Part shown: piece by piece, positions 24,447-32,200 of the stretch
Layout of the letters: each line of letters opens with the position of its first letter
How positions within the stretch are numbered: position 1 is the first letter of the stretch
NCBI RefSeq assembly: GCF_030272695.1
Contig: NZ_JARFYN010000063.1
Coordinates: 1 to 38,164 of the forward strand
Origin: Martinezella calliandrae
GTDB lineage: Bacteria > Pseudomonadota > Alphaproteobacteria > Rhizobiales > Rhizobiaceae
DNA length: 38,164 bases
Reading direction: 5' to 3'
The notes under the pieces: generated by a model
Database searches by the model: none
The model's input: only the letters and a program-made list of their open reading frames with translations
Told to the model about the DNA's origin: nothing
Position numbers and translations under genes: made by a program

Positions 24447-25196
24447 TCAGGCGTAGACGTAGCCGCCGGATACGATGACTTGCTCGCCTGTCATGTACGT
24501 ATTCTTCGGACCAGCGACCATCACGACAAACTCGGCGATTTCAGTCGGCTCTGCTGCCCGGCCCAGCGGATTTGCCGCGGCGAGTTCACCCAAGAAGCCT
24601 AGGGACTTGGCTTTCTCCGTCGCCATACCCGCGGGCGCGACCGAGTTGACGAGGATCTGATCTTTGGCGAAGGCATGCGCAAAGGAACGCGTCAAGCTGA
24701 CCACTGCTGCCTTTGTTGCAGCATAGTGCGCGTTCTGCGGGTGAGCCTTGAATGCATCGACTGACGTGATGTTGACGATACGGCCCGAGATCTGTCCGTC
24801 CGCTTTCTGCTCCTGCATATGCTTCACGGCGGCGACCATGATGTGATATGTGCCCTTGATATTGATCGCGTTTTCCGCGTCCCACATGTCGTCGGTGATC
24901 TCAAGCAGCGGAGCGCGGGGATAGATAGCTGCGCAGTTGACGACTGAATGGACCCGGCCGACGGCATTAACAGCCGTGGCGAAGGCGCGATGGGCGGTGT
25001 CTGCGCGTGCGATGTCACCGGCAACCGTGATGATTTCGGTTCCCTTTCCGGAAAGCTCAGCCTTGGCAGCTTCGAGACGCTCTTCGCTGATATCGATGAT
25101 GACGATCTTGCTCGCTTCATCCCGAATCATGAGCTTGACGGTTTCAAGTCCGAAGCCGTTGGCTCCCCCGACGACGACGATATTTAATCCTTGCAC
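24447..25196 (-). CDS. SDR family oxidoreductase
   Basis: This 249-residue short-chain dehydrogenase has NIVVVGGANGFGLETVKLM (modified glycine-rich loop, GGANGFG), IVIIDISEERLEAAKAEL (Asp selecting NAD over NADP), VVNCAAIYPRAPLLE, INIKGTYHIM, VNITSVDAFKAHPQNAHYAATK (Ser and intact Y-x-x-x-K) and MTGEQVIVSGGYVYA at the end. The GTG start at 25196 has GAAGGGAACCAGC upstream. It lies 18 bp after another SDR and 67 bp before the ThDP gene, so it is in one operon. An NAD-dependent oxidation of a hydroxyl intermediate is likely. Substrate unknown. Confidence 0.88.
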   Translation of the reverse strand: MQGLNIVVVGGANGFGLETVKLMIRDEASKIVIIDISEERLEAAKAELSGKGTEIITVAGDIARADTAHRAFATAVNAVGRVHSVVNCAAIYPRAPLLEITDDMWDAENAINIKGTYHIMVAAVKHMQEQKADGQISGRIVNITSVDAFKAHPQNAHYAATKAAVVSLTRSFAHAFAKDQILVNSVAPAGMATEKAKSLGFLGELAAANPLGRAAEPTEIAEFVVMVAGPKNTYMTGEQVIVSGGYVYA

Positions 25197-25214
25197 GCTG
25201 GTTCCCTTCCTATG

Positions 25215-25952
25215 TTAACGAGTGAGAGCAGCGATCTGCCCGCCACCGACAACTTGCCCTGTCGGCAAGATCTCCATGCGGGTCACATCGACGTAATCGG
25301 GCAGCTCAAGCGCCGTCAGTACCAGGCGGGCGATATGTTCTGGCTTGACCGCTTCGTAGTCGTCGTAAAGCTTCTTTTGGGCGGCTTCCGCTCCCAACGC
25401 GGTGCGATAGAGGTTGGTCTCCACGCGTCCCGGCACGAGTTCGGTGATCCGGATCGGCAGTCCAAGTAGTTCGCATCGCAGCGCGGAGGCAAACATGCTC
25501 ACCCCAGCCTTGGTGGCTCCGTAGACCGCGGATCCGGGGAAGGGCGTAAAGCCAGCAGTGGAGCCCGTAAAAAAGATATGGCCGCGACGTCGCGCGACCA
25601 TTGTCTGCAGCACGTGTCTGGTGAGCTGAAAGACAGACCGCACGTTGATTTCGATCATCGCATCGATGTCTTGTGGGGTGAGGTCAACCAGGTTCGCAGA
25701 CCGTGTCAGCAAGCCTGCGTTGTTCACCAGCACGTCGATCTCTTCGCCGTCCATCACGGCATAGAGACTGTCCAATTTGGAAAGGTCACATGCGACGGGA
25801 AGGATCTTCGCCTTCGTTGCGAGTTGGTCCAACGCGTTTTTGTCACGTCCAACCGCCAGAACTTTCAGACCTTTGGAAGCCAGTTCCAACGCTATCGCCC
25901 TGCCGATTCCGCTGGAGGCTCCGGTGACAAGCGCCGTCCTATAACTTTCCAT
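25215..25952 (-). CDS. SDR family oxidoreductase
   Basis: This 245-residue short-chain dehydrogenase has ALVTGASSGIGRAIALELASKG, VLAVGRDKNALDQL (Arg at the end of beta 2, pointing to NADP), VLVNNAGLLTRSA (NNAG), IFFTGSTAGFTPFPGSAVYGATK (Ser and Y-x-x-x-K) and VPGRVETNLYRTALG. It resembles the YdfG/serine-type 3-hydroxy-acid dehydrogenase branch in the LVDLTPQDIDAMIEINV region and the C-terminal 'ALELPDYVDVTRMEILPT' pattern. That branch oxidises L-serine, L-allo-threonine and 3-hydroxy acids. ATG 25952 has GGAGGGACATGCA upstream. It sits between the aminotransferase and the second SDR in the hyu operon. Confidence 0.88.
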   Translation of the reverse strand: MESYRTALVTGASSGIGRAIALELASKGLKVLAVGRDKNALDQLATKAKILPVACDLSKLDSLYAVMDGEEIDVLVNNAGLLTRSANLVDLTPQDIDAMIEINVRSVFQLTRHVLQTMVARRRGHIFFTGSTAGFTPFPGSAVYGATKAGVSMFASALRCELLGLPIRITELVPGRVETNLYRTALGAEAAQKKLYDDYEAVKPEHIARLVLTALELPDYVDVTRMEILPTGQVVGGGQIAALTR

Positions 25953-25970
25953 TGCATGTCCCTCCACCAA

Positions 25971-27176
25971 CTATTTCTGCAAGGAGGCAACCATCTGCTC
26001 GAGACGGTCACATGCACTCTCAAGTTCGGCGTCGGAGGCTGCGATCGAAAGACGAATAAATGAGGGTGCCCCAAAGGCGGCCCCTGGCACGCTCGACAGG
26101 CCGAAAGTGTTGAGGAGATAGGCCGCCACCGCAGTGTCGTCCGACAGGACTTGCCCATCAGGCGTGGTCCGGCCGATCAATTTTTGCACGCCGATGAACG
26201 CATAGAACGCGCCATCCGGCGGCGTGAACTGTAGTTCCTGGATTCGTTCGAGCCGTTTGGAAACGAGCTTCGACCGCCGGGCAAAAGTCTGAGAGGCTTG
26301 GCCAACAAAAGCCTGATCTCCCTTGAGCGCGGCGAGTGCAGCGGCCTGGGCAACAGAGCAAACCGAGGTCACGCTCTGCGACTGCATCTTATTGATAGTT
26401 GCGACAAGCGCCTTCGGTCCGGCTGCGTAGCCGACACGCCATCCGGTCATGGCGAAAGCCTTCGAGACACCATTGACGATGAGCGTGCGATCACGAAGCG
26501 ACGGGCATACCGAACCGAACGAGACGAAGGGCTGCTCACCGAGCAGGATGTGCTCGTAGATTTCGTCTGACAGGACAAGAACGCGCTCATTCCCGACAAG
26601 GACCTTCTCTAGAGAGCGGTACTCATCCGCGCTGTAGATTGCGCCCGTTGGATTTGAAGGCGAGTTCAGCATGAGCCAACGCGTTCGAGGCGTGATAGCT
26701 TTGGCAAGCACGTCCGCGCTAATTTTAAAGCCATCCTCAGGTCCGCAGTTGACATAGACCGGGGTGCCGCCATGAAGTGAAACGATGTCACCGTAGGATA
26801 CCCAGCAAGGGGTCGGGATAATCACCTCGTCGCCCACTTCAAGCGTCGCGAGAAACGCATCAAACAGGATCTGTTTGGCGCCATTGGCGATGGTAATTTC
26901 ATCGAGCGAAAATTCGAGGCCGTTCTCGCGTTTGAACTTCTCTACGATCGCTTTCCGCAGATCTTCATTTCCCGCCGACGCGCCGTATCGGATTCTACCC
27001 TTTTTGATAGCCTCGCAAGCGGCGTCGCCGACATGCGCCGGCGGCTCGAAGTCGGGTTCACCCAAGGAAAGATCGACGATGTCGCGACCTTCCGATCGGA
27101 GTTTCTTCGCCGCCATCGCGATCGCCATGCTGGGCGATGCCTTGATGCTGGAAGCGCGTGCGTTTTCGTAATTCAT
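25971..27176 (-). CDS. Class I/II aminotransferase (aspartate aminotransferase-like)
   Basis: This 401-residue PLP enzyme of fold type I has IVDLSLGEPDFEPPAHV, NGAKQILFDAFLA, LNSPSNPTGAIYS, VLSDEIYEHIL (PLP-ring Asp), VNGVSKAFAMTGWRVGYAAGP (Schiff-base Lys) and SFIRLSIAASDAEL (carboxylate-binding Arg). Length and motifs match subgroup I-beta aspartate/aromatic aminotransferases of rhizobia. ATG 27176 has a clear AAGGAGCTTATT. It stands 98 bp downstream of hyuB and just before two SDRs. In this operon it probably transaminates an amino acid released by the hydantoinase-like enzyme. The glutamate formed could be recycled by the glutamate dehydrogenase at 3.8 kb (inference). Confidence 0.92.
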   Translation of the reverse strand: MNYENARASSIKASPSMAIAMAAKKLRSEGRDIVDLSLGEPDFEPPAHVGDAACEAIKKGRIRYGASAGNEDLRKAIVEKFKRENGLEFSLDEITIANGAKQILFDAFLATLEVGDEVIIPTPCWVSYGDIVSLHGGTPVYVNCGPEDGFKISADVLAKAITPRTRWLMLNSPSNPTGAIYSADEYRSLEKVLVGNERVLVLSDEIYEHILLGEQPFVSFGSVCPSLRDRTLIVNGVSKAFAMTGWRVGYAAGPKALVATINKMQSQSVTSVCSVAQAAALAALKGDQAFVGQASQTFARRSKLVSKRLERIQELQFTPPDGAFYAFIGVQKLIGRTTPDGQVLSDDTAVAAYLLNTFGLSSVPGAAFGAPSFIRLSIAASDAELESACDRLEQMVASLQK

Positions 27177-27274
27177 AATAAGCTCCTTCCGGGAGATCTC
27201 GCCTTCGGGAGATCCCTGGCAAATAGGGTTGGAGCCGCTGCGGCGGGTTGCGTCCGCGCAACGGCTCCTGCTGA

Positions 27275-28915
27275 TCAGGATTTCTGCTGGATGTAGTCGA
27301 AAGCGATGTCTTGCTTGACCAGATCGTCAGAACGCTTCGACGCCGGGCCGTAGCCGCCGCCACCTGGAAGCTCCAGGATCAGCCGGCGACCAGCGGGAAC
27401 ATGCTGGCGACCCTTGGCCGCAAGAATAGTGCCGTCGTCCAACTTCACTGAACCGGGGGCGCCATCCTTGCCACCTTCGCGACCACGCGGCGCGTTCTTC
27501 ACGCGGTCGAACATCGCGTTGAAATAAATCTCATGTCCGCTGGTGGGAGAGATCTCGACAATTTGACCAAGACCGCCCCGATACTGGCCCTCACCGCCCG
27601 ACCCGTCGCGCAGTTCCTTCCGCCAGAAAATGACTGGGCCGACGTGTTCAGTGGCTTCGATTGACATCGACTGGACGCCGCTCGGAAACGCGGTCGCGCT
27701 TGGTCCGTCCAGCTCCGGGCGAGCACCCATCCCCCCACTGTTGAACAGAAGAACCTCCGCGCGCTGGCCGCCGTCGGCGGGGCCGTTGTTTCCCTGCAGC
27801 GGTCGAGCACTGATGTGAAGGTTCCAAAGCGCACCAGAGCCCTCTGCAGGAACCTTGCCCGGCAGCATCGTGTGGATAGCACCGAGCACTGCGTCCGGGA
27901 CGAGGTGTCCGAGGACGTGTCGTACCGAAACGGGTGCCGGCCGCTGGGCATTGAGAATGCAGTTCGTCGGCGCCTGGATCTTGAATGGCTTCAACGAAGC
28001 ATGATTGTTCGGTATCTCGGGAGCGATCGCACACTTGATGGCATAGCAGGCATAGGCCGCGGAATAGATCAGCGGGCAGTTGATGCCCTTTGGGCTTGGC
28101 GGCGACGTACCTTCGAAGTCCGCAACGATGTGGTCACTATGGACGTCCAAACGAACGGCAATGTCGATCGGCGAGTCGTAGCCGTCGACGCGCATCGAAT
28201 TGGAGAAGGAGCCCTGCGGCAAGTCCGCGAGACGCTCGACCGTCGCATCGTAGCTTCGCTTGAAGATGAAAGACGCGAGTTCTTCCAGATCATTCATCCG
28301 GAACTCGTCCATCATGTCCATGAGGCGGCGCTGGCCGATCTCATTGCAGGCGGCAAGAGAATAGACGTCACCGACCACCTGGTCGCTCTCGCGGACGTTG
28401 TTACGAATGATGTTGATGAGATCACGATTGACCACACCGCGCTCCGCGAACTTCATGATCGGAATGAAGATGCCTTCTTCATAGACCTCGTTGGCATCCG
28501 GTCCGAAACCACGCCCGCCGACGTCGACCACGTGCGCGGTGCAGGCGAAAAAGCCAATCAGCTTTCCGCCGCGGAAGCTCGGGGAGACGACCGTGAAGTC
28601 GTGAAGGTGGCCCGTTCCCTTCCACGGATCGTTCGTGATGTAGGCATCTCCTTCGAAGATGTTCTCTACCCCGATGTCGCGGATGAAGTGACCTACAGCC
28701 TCGGCCATCGCATTCACGTGCCCTGGAGTTCCAGTGACCGCCTGCGCGATCATCTCGCCAGCCTGGTTGAAGACACCAGCAGAAAGGTCGCCAGACTCTC
28801 TTACGCTCGTGCTGAAAGCGGTTCGGATCAGCGTAAGTGCCTGTTCCTCGACTACCGAGATCAGTCGGTTCCACATGATCTGCATGTGGACATCTGAAAG
28901 TAGATTTTTCGTCAT
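27275..28915 (-). CDS. hyuB: Hydantoinase B/oxoprolinase beta family protein
   Basis: The protein has 546 residues and belongs to the HyuB family: NLLSDVHMQIMWNRLISVVEEQALTLIRTAFSTSVRESGDLSAGVF at the start (this region is diagnostic), FEGDAYITNDPWKGTGHLHDFTVV, VRHVLGHLVPDAVLGAIH, and GGEGQYRGGLGQIVEI. The family covers ATP-dependent hydantoinases, 5-oxoprolinases, caprolactamases and, with extra subunits, acetone/acetophenone carboxylases. No gamma subunit is present, which argues against a carboxylase. ATG 28915 is 13 bp after the hyuA stop. The frame is open to 29041 but that part overlaps hyuA. Works as a complex with HyuA; substrate unknown, likely a cyclic amide. Confidence 0.92.
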   Translation of the reverse strand: MTKNLLSDVHMQIMWNRLISVVEEQALTLIRTAFSTSVRESGDLSAGVFNQAGEMIAQAVTGTPGHVNAMAEAVGHFIRDIGVENIFEGDAYITNDPWKGTGHLHDFTVVSPSFRGGKLIGFFACTAHVVDVGGRGFGPDANEVYEEGIFIPIMKFAERGVVNRDLINIIRNNVRESDQVVGDVYSLAACNEIGQRRLMDMMDEFRMNDLEELASFIFKRSYDATVERLADLPQGSFSNSMRVDGYDSPIDIAVRLDVHSDHIVADFEGTSPPSPKGINCPLIYSAAYACYAIKCAIAPEIPNNHASLKPFKIQAPTNCILNAQRPAPVSVRHVLGHLVPDAVLGAIHTMLPGKVPAEGSGALWNLHISARPLQGNNGPADGGQRAEVLLFNSGGMGARPELDGPSATAFPSGVQSMSIEATEHVGPVIFWRKELRDGSGGEGQYRGGLGQIVEISPTSGHEIYFNAMFDRVKNAPRGREGGKDGAPGSVKLDDGTILAAKGRQHVPAGRRLILELPGGGGYGPASKRSDDLVKQDIAFDYIQQKS

Positions 28916-28928
28916 GTCCAATTCTCCA

Positions 28929-31016
28929 TCAAGCCTGCTTGGCACGAAGCAGCAAGCATCCGTCGGCTTGCATGACCACTTCGCGGCTGGCGGTAACGAT
29001 CGTCGATGTCTCGCGTTCGGTGATGACAGCGGGCCCTGCAACCCAGTCGCCCGGATTCAGGGATGAACGCTCAACGACGCTCGCCTGCTGGAAAAGCCCT
29101 TCTTGCGCGTCGAACATCCGCCGCTCTCCCGACGCCTGGGCAGCTTTCCCCTTGGCCGAGCGATCTACGGTAGAGGGTGGGGCCACCTTTGAGGTCGCGC
29201 GCAGCGACCAACTGACGATCTCGATATCCAGCCCGTCGATAATCCGCCCGAAGAACTGCTCGTAGCTGCGATTGAACGAATTGCGGAACTCAGTCTCGTC
29301 AGCGTCGGAATACGAACGGACATCGACGGCAACGGGCACTTCCCAGCCTTGGCCGACATAACGCATGTAGGCGGTGCATTCGAGATCCGGAGTTACGTCT
29401 GGCGCTCCCGAGTGAACAAACGATGTTGCCTCGTCGGAAAGCTCCTTGATGACATCGTTGATGCCCTGCGCGTCAAAGCGGCTGAGGCGGCTGTAGGCGC
29501 TTCGCACACTTTCAAAACCGAAGGGTGCGCGCAGGAAGCCAATAGCCGATCCGACACCTGCGCCCGGAGGAATGATCAGTTCATCGATGCCGAGCTTTTC
29601 GCACAGGCGAGCAGCATGAAGTGGAGCCGCGCCGCCGAAGGCGATCATTGTGAACTCACCGAGTTCTTTGCCATTTTCAACAGCATGCATACGCGCCGCG
29701 TTGCTCATGTTTTCGTCAACGACCTCACTGATCCCATAGGCGGCAGTGGAGGTGTCGATATCGAGCTTCGACGCCAGGTCACGGTTCATCGCACCTTCGG
29801 AAGCGTCGCTGTGCAATTTAATGGAGCCGCCCGCAAACGCATCCGGATCAAGCCTTCCGAGCAAAAGATCGGCGTCGGTAACAGTAGGGCTTTCGCCGCC
29901 GCGGCCATAACAAGCCGGACCGGGCTCGGAGCCGGCGCTGTGGGGACCGACACGGATCTGCCGCATTGAGTCAACCGAAGCGATCGAGCCGCCCCCGGCG
30001 CCGATTTCCACCATCTCGATAACCGGAATGGAGATCGGCATCCCACTGCCCTTCTTGAAGCGGTAGGTACGTGCCACTTCAAAGGTCTTCGATGTCTTCG
30101 GTACATAATCTTCGATCAGGCAGATCTTTGCAGTCGTTCCACCCATGTCATAGGACACGACCTGGTTCATGCCGTACCGGGTCGCGACATGGGCCGCAAA
30201 AATAGCACCGCCAGCTGGCCCGGATTCAAGCAGACGAACTGGGAATTCGATTGCGCTCTCGACGCTGATAATGCCGCCGCCCGAATGGATCATGAAGATC
30301 GGGCATTGTGTTCCCTCGGAATTGAGGCGGCCGACCAATCGGTTGAGGTAGGACGCGATCAGCGGCTTCACGAAAGCATTCGCGCAGACAGTGTTGAACC
30401 GCTGGAACTCGCGCATCTGAGGCGAGACTTCTGAGGAAACTGAAACCGACAGCTCAGACTTTTTCGCAAGGAGGCGGTCACGGACCTGCTTCTCATGCGC
30501 TCCATTCAGGTAAGAGTGAATGAAACCGATCGCGACGCTTTCATATCCCGCCCCGATGATGCGATCACAGAGAGCATCAACCTCCTGGAGATCGAGCGGC
30601 TTGAGAACTTCACCCTTCGGGCCGATGCGCTCATCGATCACAAATCGCTCGTTGCGAGGAACCAGAGGCGCAGGAAGAGTGATGTTCAGGTCATATTGCT
30701 CGAAGCGGCTCTCTGTCCGCATTTCGATAACGTCGCGGAAGCCCTTGGTCGTGATGAAAGCTGTCTTCGCACCTCTGCGCTCGATGAGCGCATTGGTGGC
30801 GAGTGTCGTGCCGTGGATGATCGTATCGATCTGAGAAAGCTGTACGCCAGCGTCCTCGGCGACGTGGCGTATACCCTTGACGATAGCCGCCTCTGGGAAG
30901 GAGTAGTCGGTCAAGACCTTAGTCGAATGCAGGGTATTCCCCACTTCCATTGCGACATCGGTAAACGTGCCGCCGATATCGACACCCACCCTCACCTGCT
31001 TCCCATCTTTTGTCAT
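28929..31016 (-). CDS. hyuA: Hydantoinase A/oxoprolinase alpha family protein
   Basis: The protein has 695 residues: VRVGVDIGGTFTDVAMEV (phosphate 1 of the actin-like ATPase fold), IIHGTTLATNALIERRGAKTAFITTKGFRDV, GYESVAIGFIHSYLNG, the second ATP motif VVSYDMGGTTAKICLIED, GAGGGSIASVDSMRQIRVGPHSAGSEPGPACYGRGG and MIAFGGAAPLHAARLCEKLG. It activates the amide carbonyl of a cyclic substrate with ATP, with HyuB carrying the rest of the active site. ATG 31016 is supported by the immediate family start. It is the first gene of the six-gene operon hyuA-hyuB-aminotransferase-SDR-SDR-ThDP and is divergent from the FadR-type regulator. Two copies of the recurrent 13-bp motif lie upstream. Confidence 0.93.
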   Translation of the reverse strand: MTKDGKQVRVGVDIGGTFTDVAMEVGNTLHSTKVLTDYSFPEAAIVKGIRHVAEDAGVQLSQIDTIIHGTTLATNALIERRGAKTAFITTKGFRDVIEMRTESRFEQYDLNITLPAPLVPRNERFVIDERIGPKGEVLKPLDLQEVDALCDRIIGAGYESVAIGFIHSYLNGAHEKQVRDRLLAKKSELSVSVSSEVSPQMREFQRFNTVCANAFVKPLIASYLNRLVGRLNSEGTQCPIFMIHSGGGIISVESAIEFPVRLLESGPAGGAIFAAHVATRYGMNQVVSYDMGGTTAKICLIEDYVPKTSKTFEVARTYRFKKGSGMPISIPVIEMVEIGAGGGSIASVDSMRQIRVGPHSAGSEPGPACYGRGGESPTVTDADLLLGRLDPDAFAGGSIKLHSDASEGAMNRDLASKLDIDTSTAAYGISEVVDENMSNAARMHAVENGKELGEFTMIAFGGAAPLHAARLCEKLGIDELIIPPGAGVGSAIGFLRAPFGFESVRSAYSRLSRFDAQGINDVIKELSDEATSFVHSGAPDVTPDLECTAYMRYVGQGWEVPVAVDVRSYSDADETEFRNSFNRSYEQFFGRIIDGLDIEIVSWSLRATSKVAPPSTVDRSAKGKAAQASGERRMFDAQEGLFQQASVVERSSLNPGDWVAGPAVITERETSTIVTASREVVMQADGCLLLRAKQA

Positions 31017-31103
31017 CGCTAACTCATGCTCCAGGGGACAATCTCAAAGTCCGGCAATAGAGAACAACCTCCACGCCGGAACGCCTTGTGAGGTAAGATC
31101 ACT

Positions 31104-31116
31104 GAAATAATATCTC
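31104..31116 (+). promoter_or_regulatory. Candidate operator upstream of hyuA
   Basis: GAAATAATATCTC matches GTGATAGTATCTC at 10 of 13 positions and lies about 90 bp upstream of the hyuA start. Confidence 0.45.
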
Positions 31117-31191
31117 GTGTCAATACTCTTATAAAGATCGTACCTCTATTCACTCAATATGTCGTATAGCGCAATATTTTCCGAGACTTAT

Positions 31192-31204
31192 GTGATAGTA
31201 TCTC
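31192..31204 (+). promoter_or_regulatory. Candidate operator with perfect GATA-G-TATC core
   Basis: GTGATAGTATCTC is the best-formed member of the motif. The 9-bp palindrome GATAGTATC has an odd centre, as is usual for some GntR/FadR-class sites. Confidence 0.55.
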
Positions 31205-31374
31205 TTGTGGAAATCGCAAGAAGTTGGCGTAAATTCGTGTTTTTTGACGGGTTGATCGCTGAGGCCGCCCTGTTCATGGCGCAGTGTGGCCAAAAAACTG
31301 GCACGAGGATGTTTTTTTCGGCGACGTAATTCTGTGGTTGCATGAATGCATGTTGTCGTCCTATCACTATAGGC

Positions 31375-31387
31375 GTGATATTATCTT
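31375..31387 (+). promoter_or_regulatory. Candidate autoregulatory operator before gntR
   Basis: GTGATATTATCTT has a perfect GATA-T-TATC core and lies 56-68 bp before the chosen gntR start, a good position for autorepression. Confidence 0.55.
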
Positions 31388-31442
31388 GAGCTTTCGTTTC
31401 GCGAGGGAGCGGAGCAGTGCTGAAGAAAGCGGCGGGTGCAAA

Positions 31443-32198
31443 TTGAAATCTCTAATGTCAAGAACGATCGAACAGATTAAAGACAAAATCAGCCAAGGGG
31501 GGCTCAAACCCGGCGACAAGCTGCCGACGTTGAATGAGTTGGCGGTCGAAATGGGTGTAAGCAGGACCGTTATCCGCGAGGCGGTGATTTCCCTTAGCTC
31601 GGATGGCGTCCTGGAATCCAAGCATGGTGTTGGCGTCTTTGTGCGGGACAAATCCGCGGGCCCTGCTGCCCCCACTCTTTCCGACGCGGTTCTAGCACCA
31701 CTGTCGAAGTTCAAGACATCTTTCATGGATTTGCTGGAACTGAGAATGGCGTTTGAAGTCCATGCGGCGGGGTTGGCAGCAGCGCGTCGTTCCTGGGGCC
31801 AGGAATCGGCGATCTGGGACGCGGCCGCAAAGTTCGAGGAAGCCCTGGACGCGGATGACGATCTTGACGATCGCGATGTCGCTTTTCATCGTGCGATCGC
31901 CGAGGCGACCAACAACTCTGCGTTCATCGAATTTTTCAATCTGATGAGCGCGAACATGATGCCACGCCCTGCGTTCTCACGCGCGCTGAATCCAACGTTG
32001 ATCACCCCTGAGTACATCCAGCACACTGTTCAGGAGCATCGGGCGATCTGCGAAGGCATTAGCTCCGGCGACGCAACACGGGCTGAAGACGCAATGAGAG
32101 CGCACCTGCAGCGCAGCCACAAGCGGTACCGTGGCTTCCAAGAGAACGCTGTTTCACCGCTTAGCAATGTGGCGCCCGAGGTCGCCGAGGCTAAATGA
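31443..32198 (+). CDS. FadR-subfamily GntR transcriptional regulator
   Basis: This regulator has about 251 residues. Its N-terminal winged helix-turn-helix covers roughly residues 8-70: IEQIKDKISQGGLKPGDKLPT, NELAVEMGVSRTVIREAVISL and DGVLESKHGVGVFV. The C-terminal FCD ligand domain contains LLELRMAFEVHAAGLAA, the metal-site pattern DRDVAFHRAIAEATNN, and a late EHRAICEGISSGD...AMRAHL. It is likely to respond to a sugar acid or carboxylate. I chose TTG 31443 (GGCGGGTG upstream); ATG 31455 is an alternative. The frame opens at 31284, but a start there would put the candidate operator inside the gene. It ends 2 bp from the convergent gci stop. The surrounding genes suggest it controls uronate and associated catabolism. 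Confidence 0.87.
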   Translation: MKSLMSRTIEQIKDKISQGGLKPGDKLPTLNELAVEMGVSRTVIREAVISLSSDGVLESKHGVGVFVRDKSAGPAAPTLSDAVLAPLSKFKTSFMDLLELRMAFEVHAAGLAAARRSWGQESAIWDAAAKFEEALDADDDLDDRDVAFHRAIAEATNNSAFIEFFNLMSANMMPRPAFSRALNPTLITPEYIQHTVQEHRAICEGISSGDATRAEDAMRAHLQRSHKRYRGFQENAVSPLSNVAPEVAEAK

Positions 32199-32200
32199 CC

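Larger units (their letters stand above)
31017..31442. promoter_or_regulatory. hyuA / gntR divergent control region
   Basis: This 426-bp AT-rich gap holds three copies of the motif: 31104-31116 (GAAATAATATCTC), 31192-31204 (GTGATAGTATCTC) and 31375-31387 (GTGATATTATCTT). The last two contain perfect GATA-N-TATC palindromes. TATCAC at 31362-31367 faces GTGATA at 31375-31380 as a further inverted repeat. It is probably the regulator's own operator region. Confidence 0.65.

Noticed and set aside
27815..28897. 360-residue plus-strand open frame
   Set aside because: Antisense to hyuB, no domain.
16521..31016. Creatinine/N-methylhydantoin pathway (HyuAB plus sarcosine-oxidase-like enzyme)
   Set aside because: No creatinine deaminase or N-carbamoylsarcosine amidohydrolase is present, and the two genes lie in different operons.
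27275..31016. Acetone or acetophenone carboxylase
   Set aside because: No gamma or accessory subunit gene is next to hyuAB, and the neighbours are amino-acid-type enzymes.
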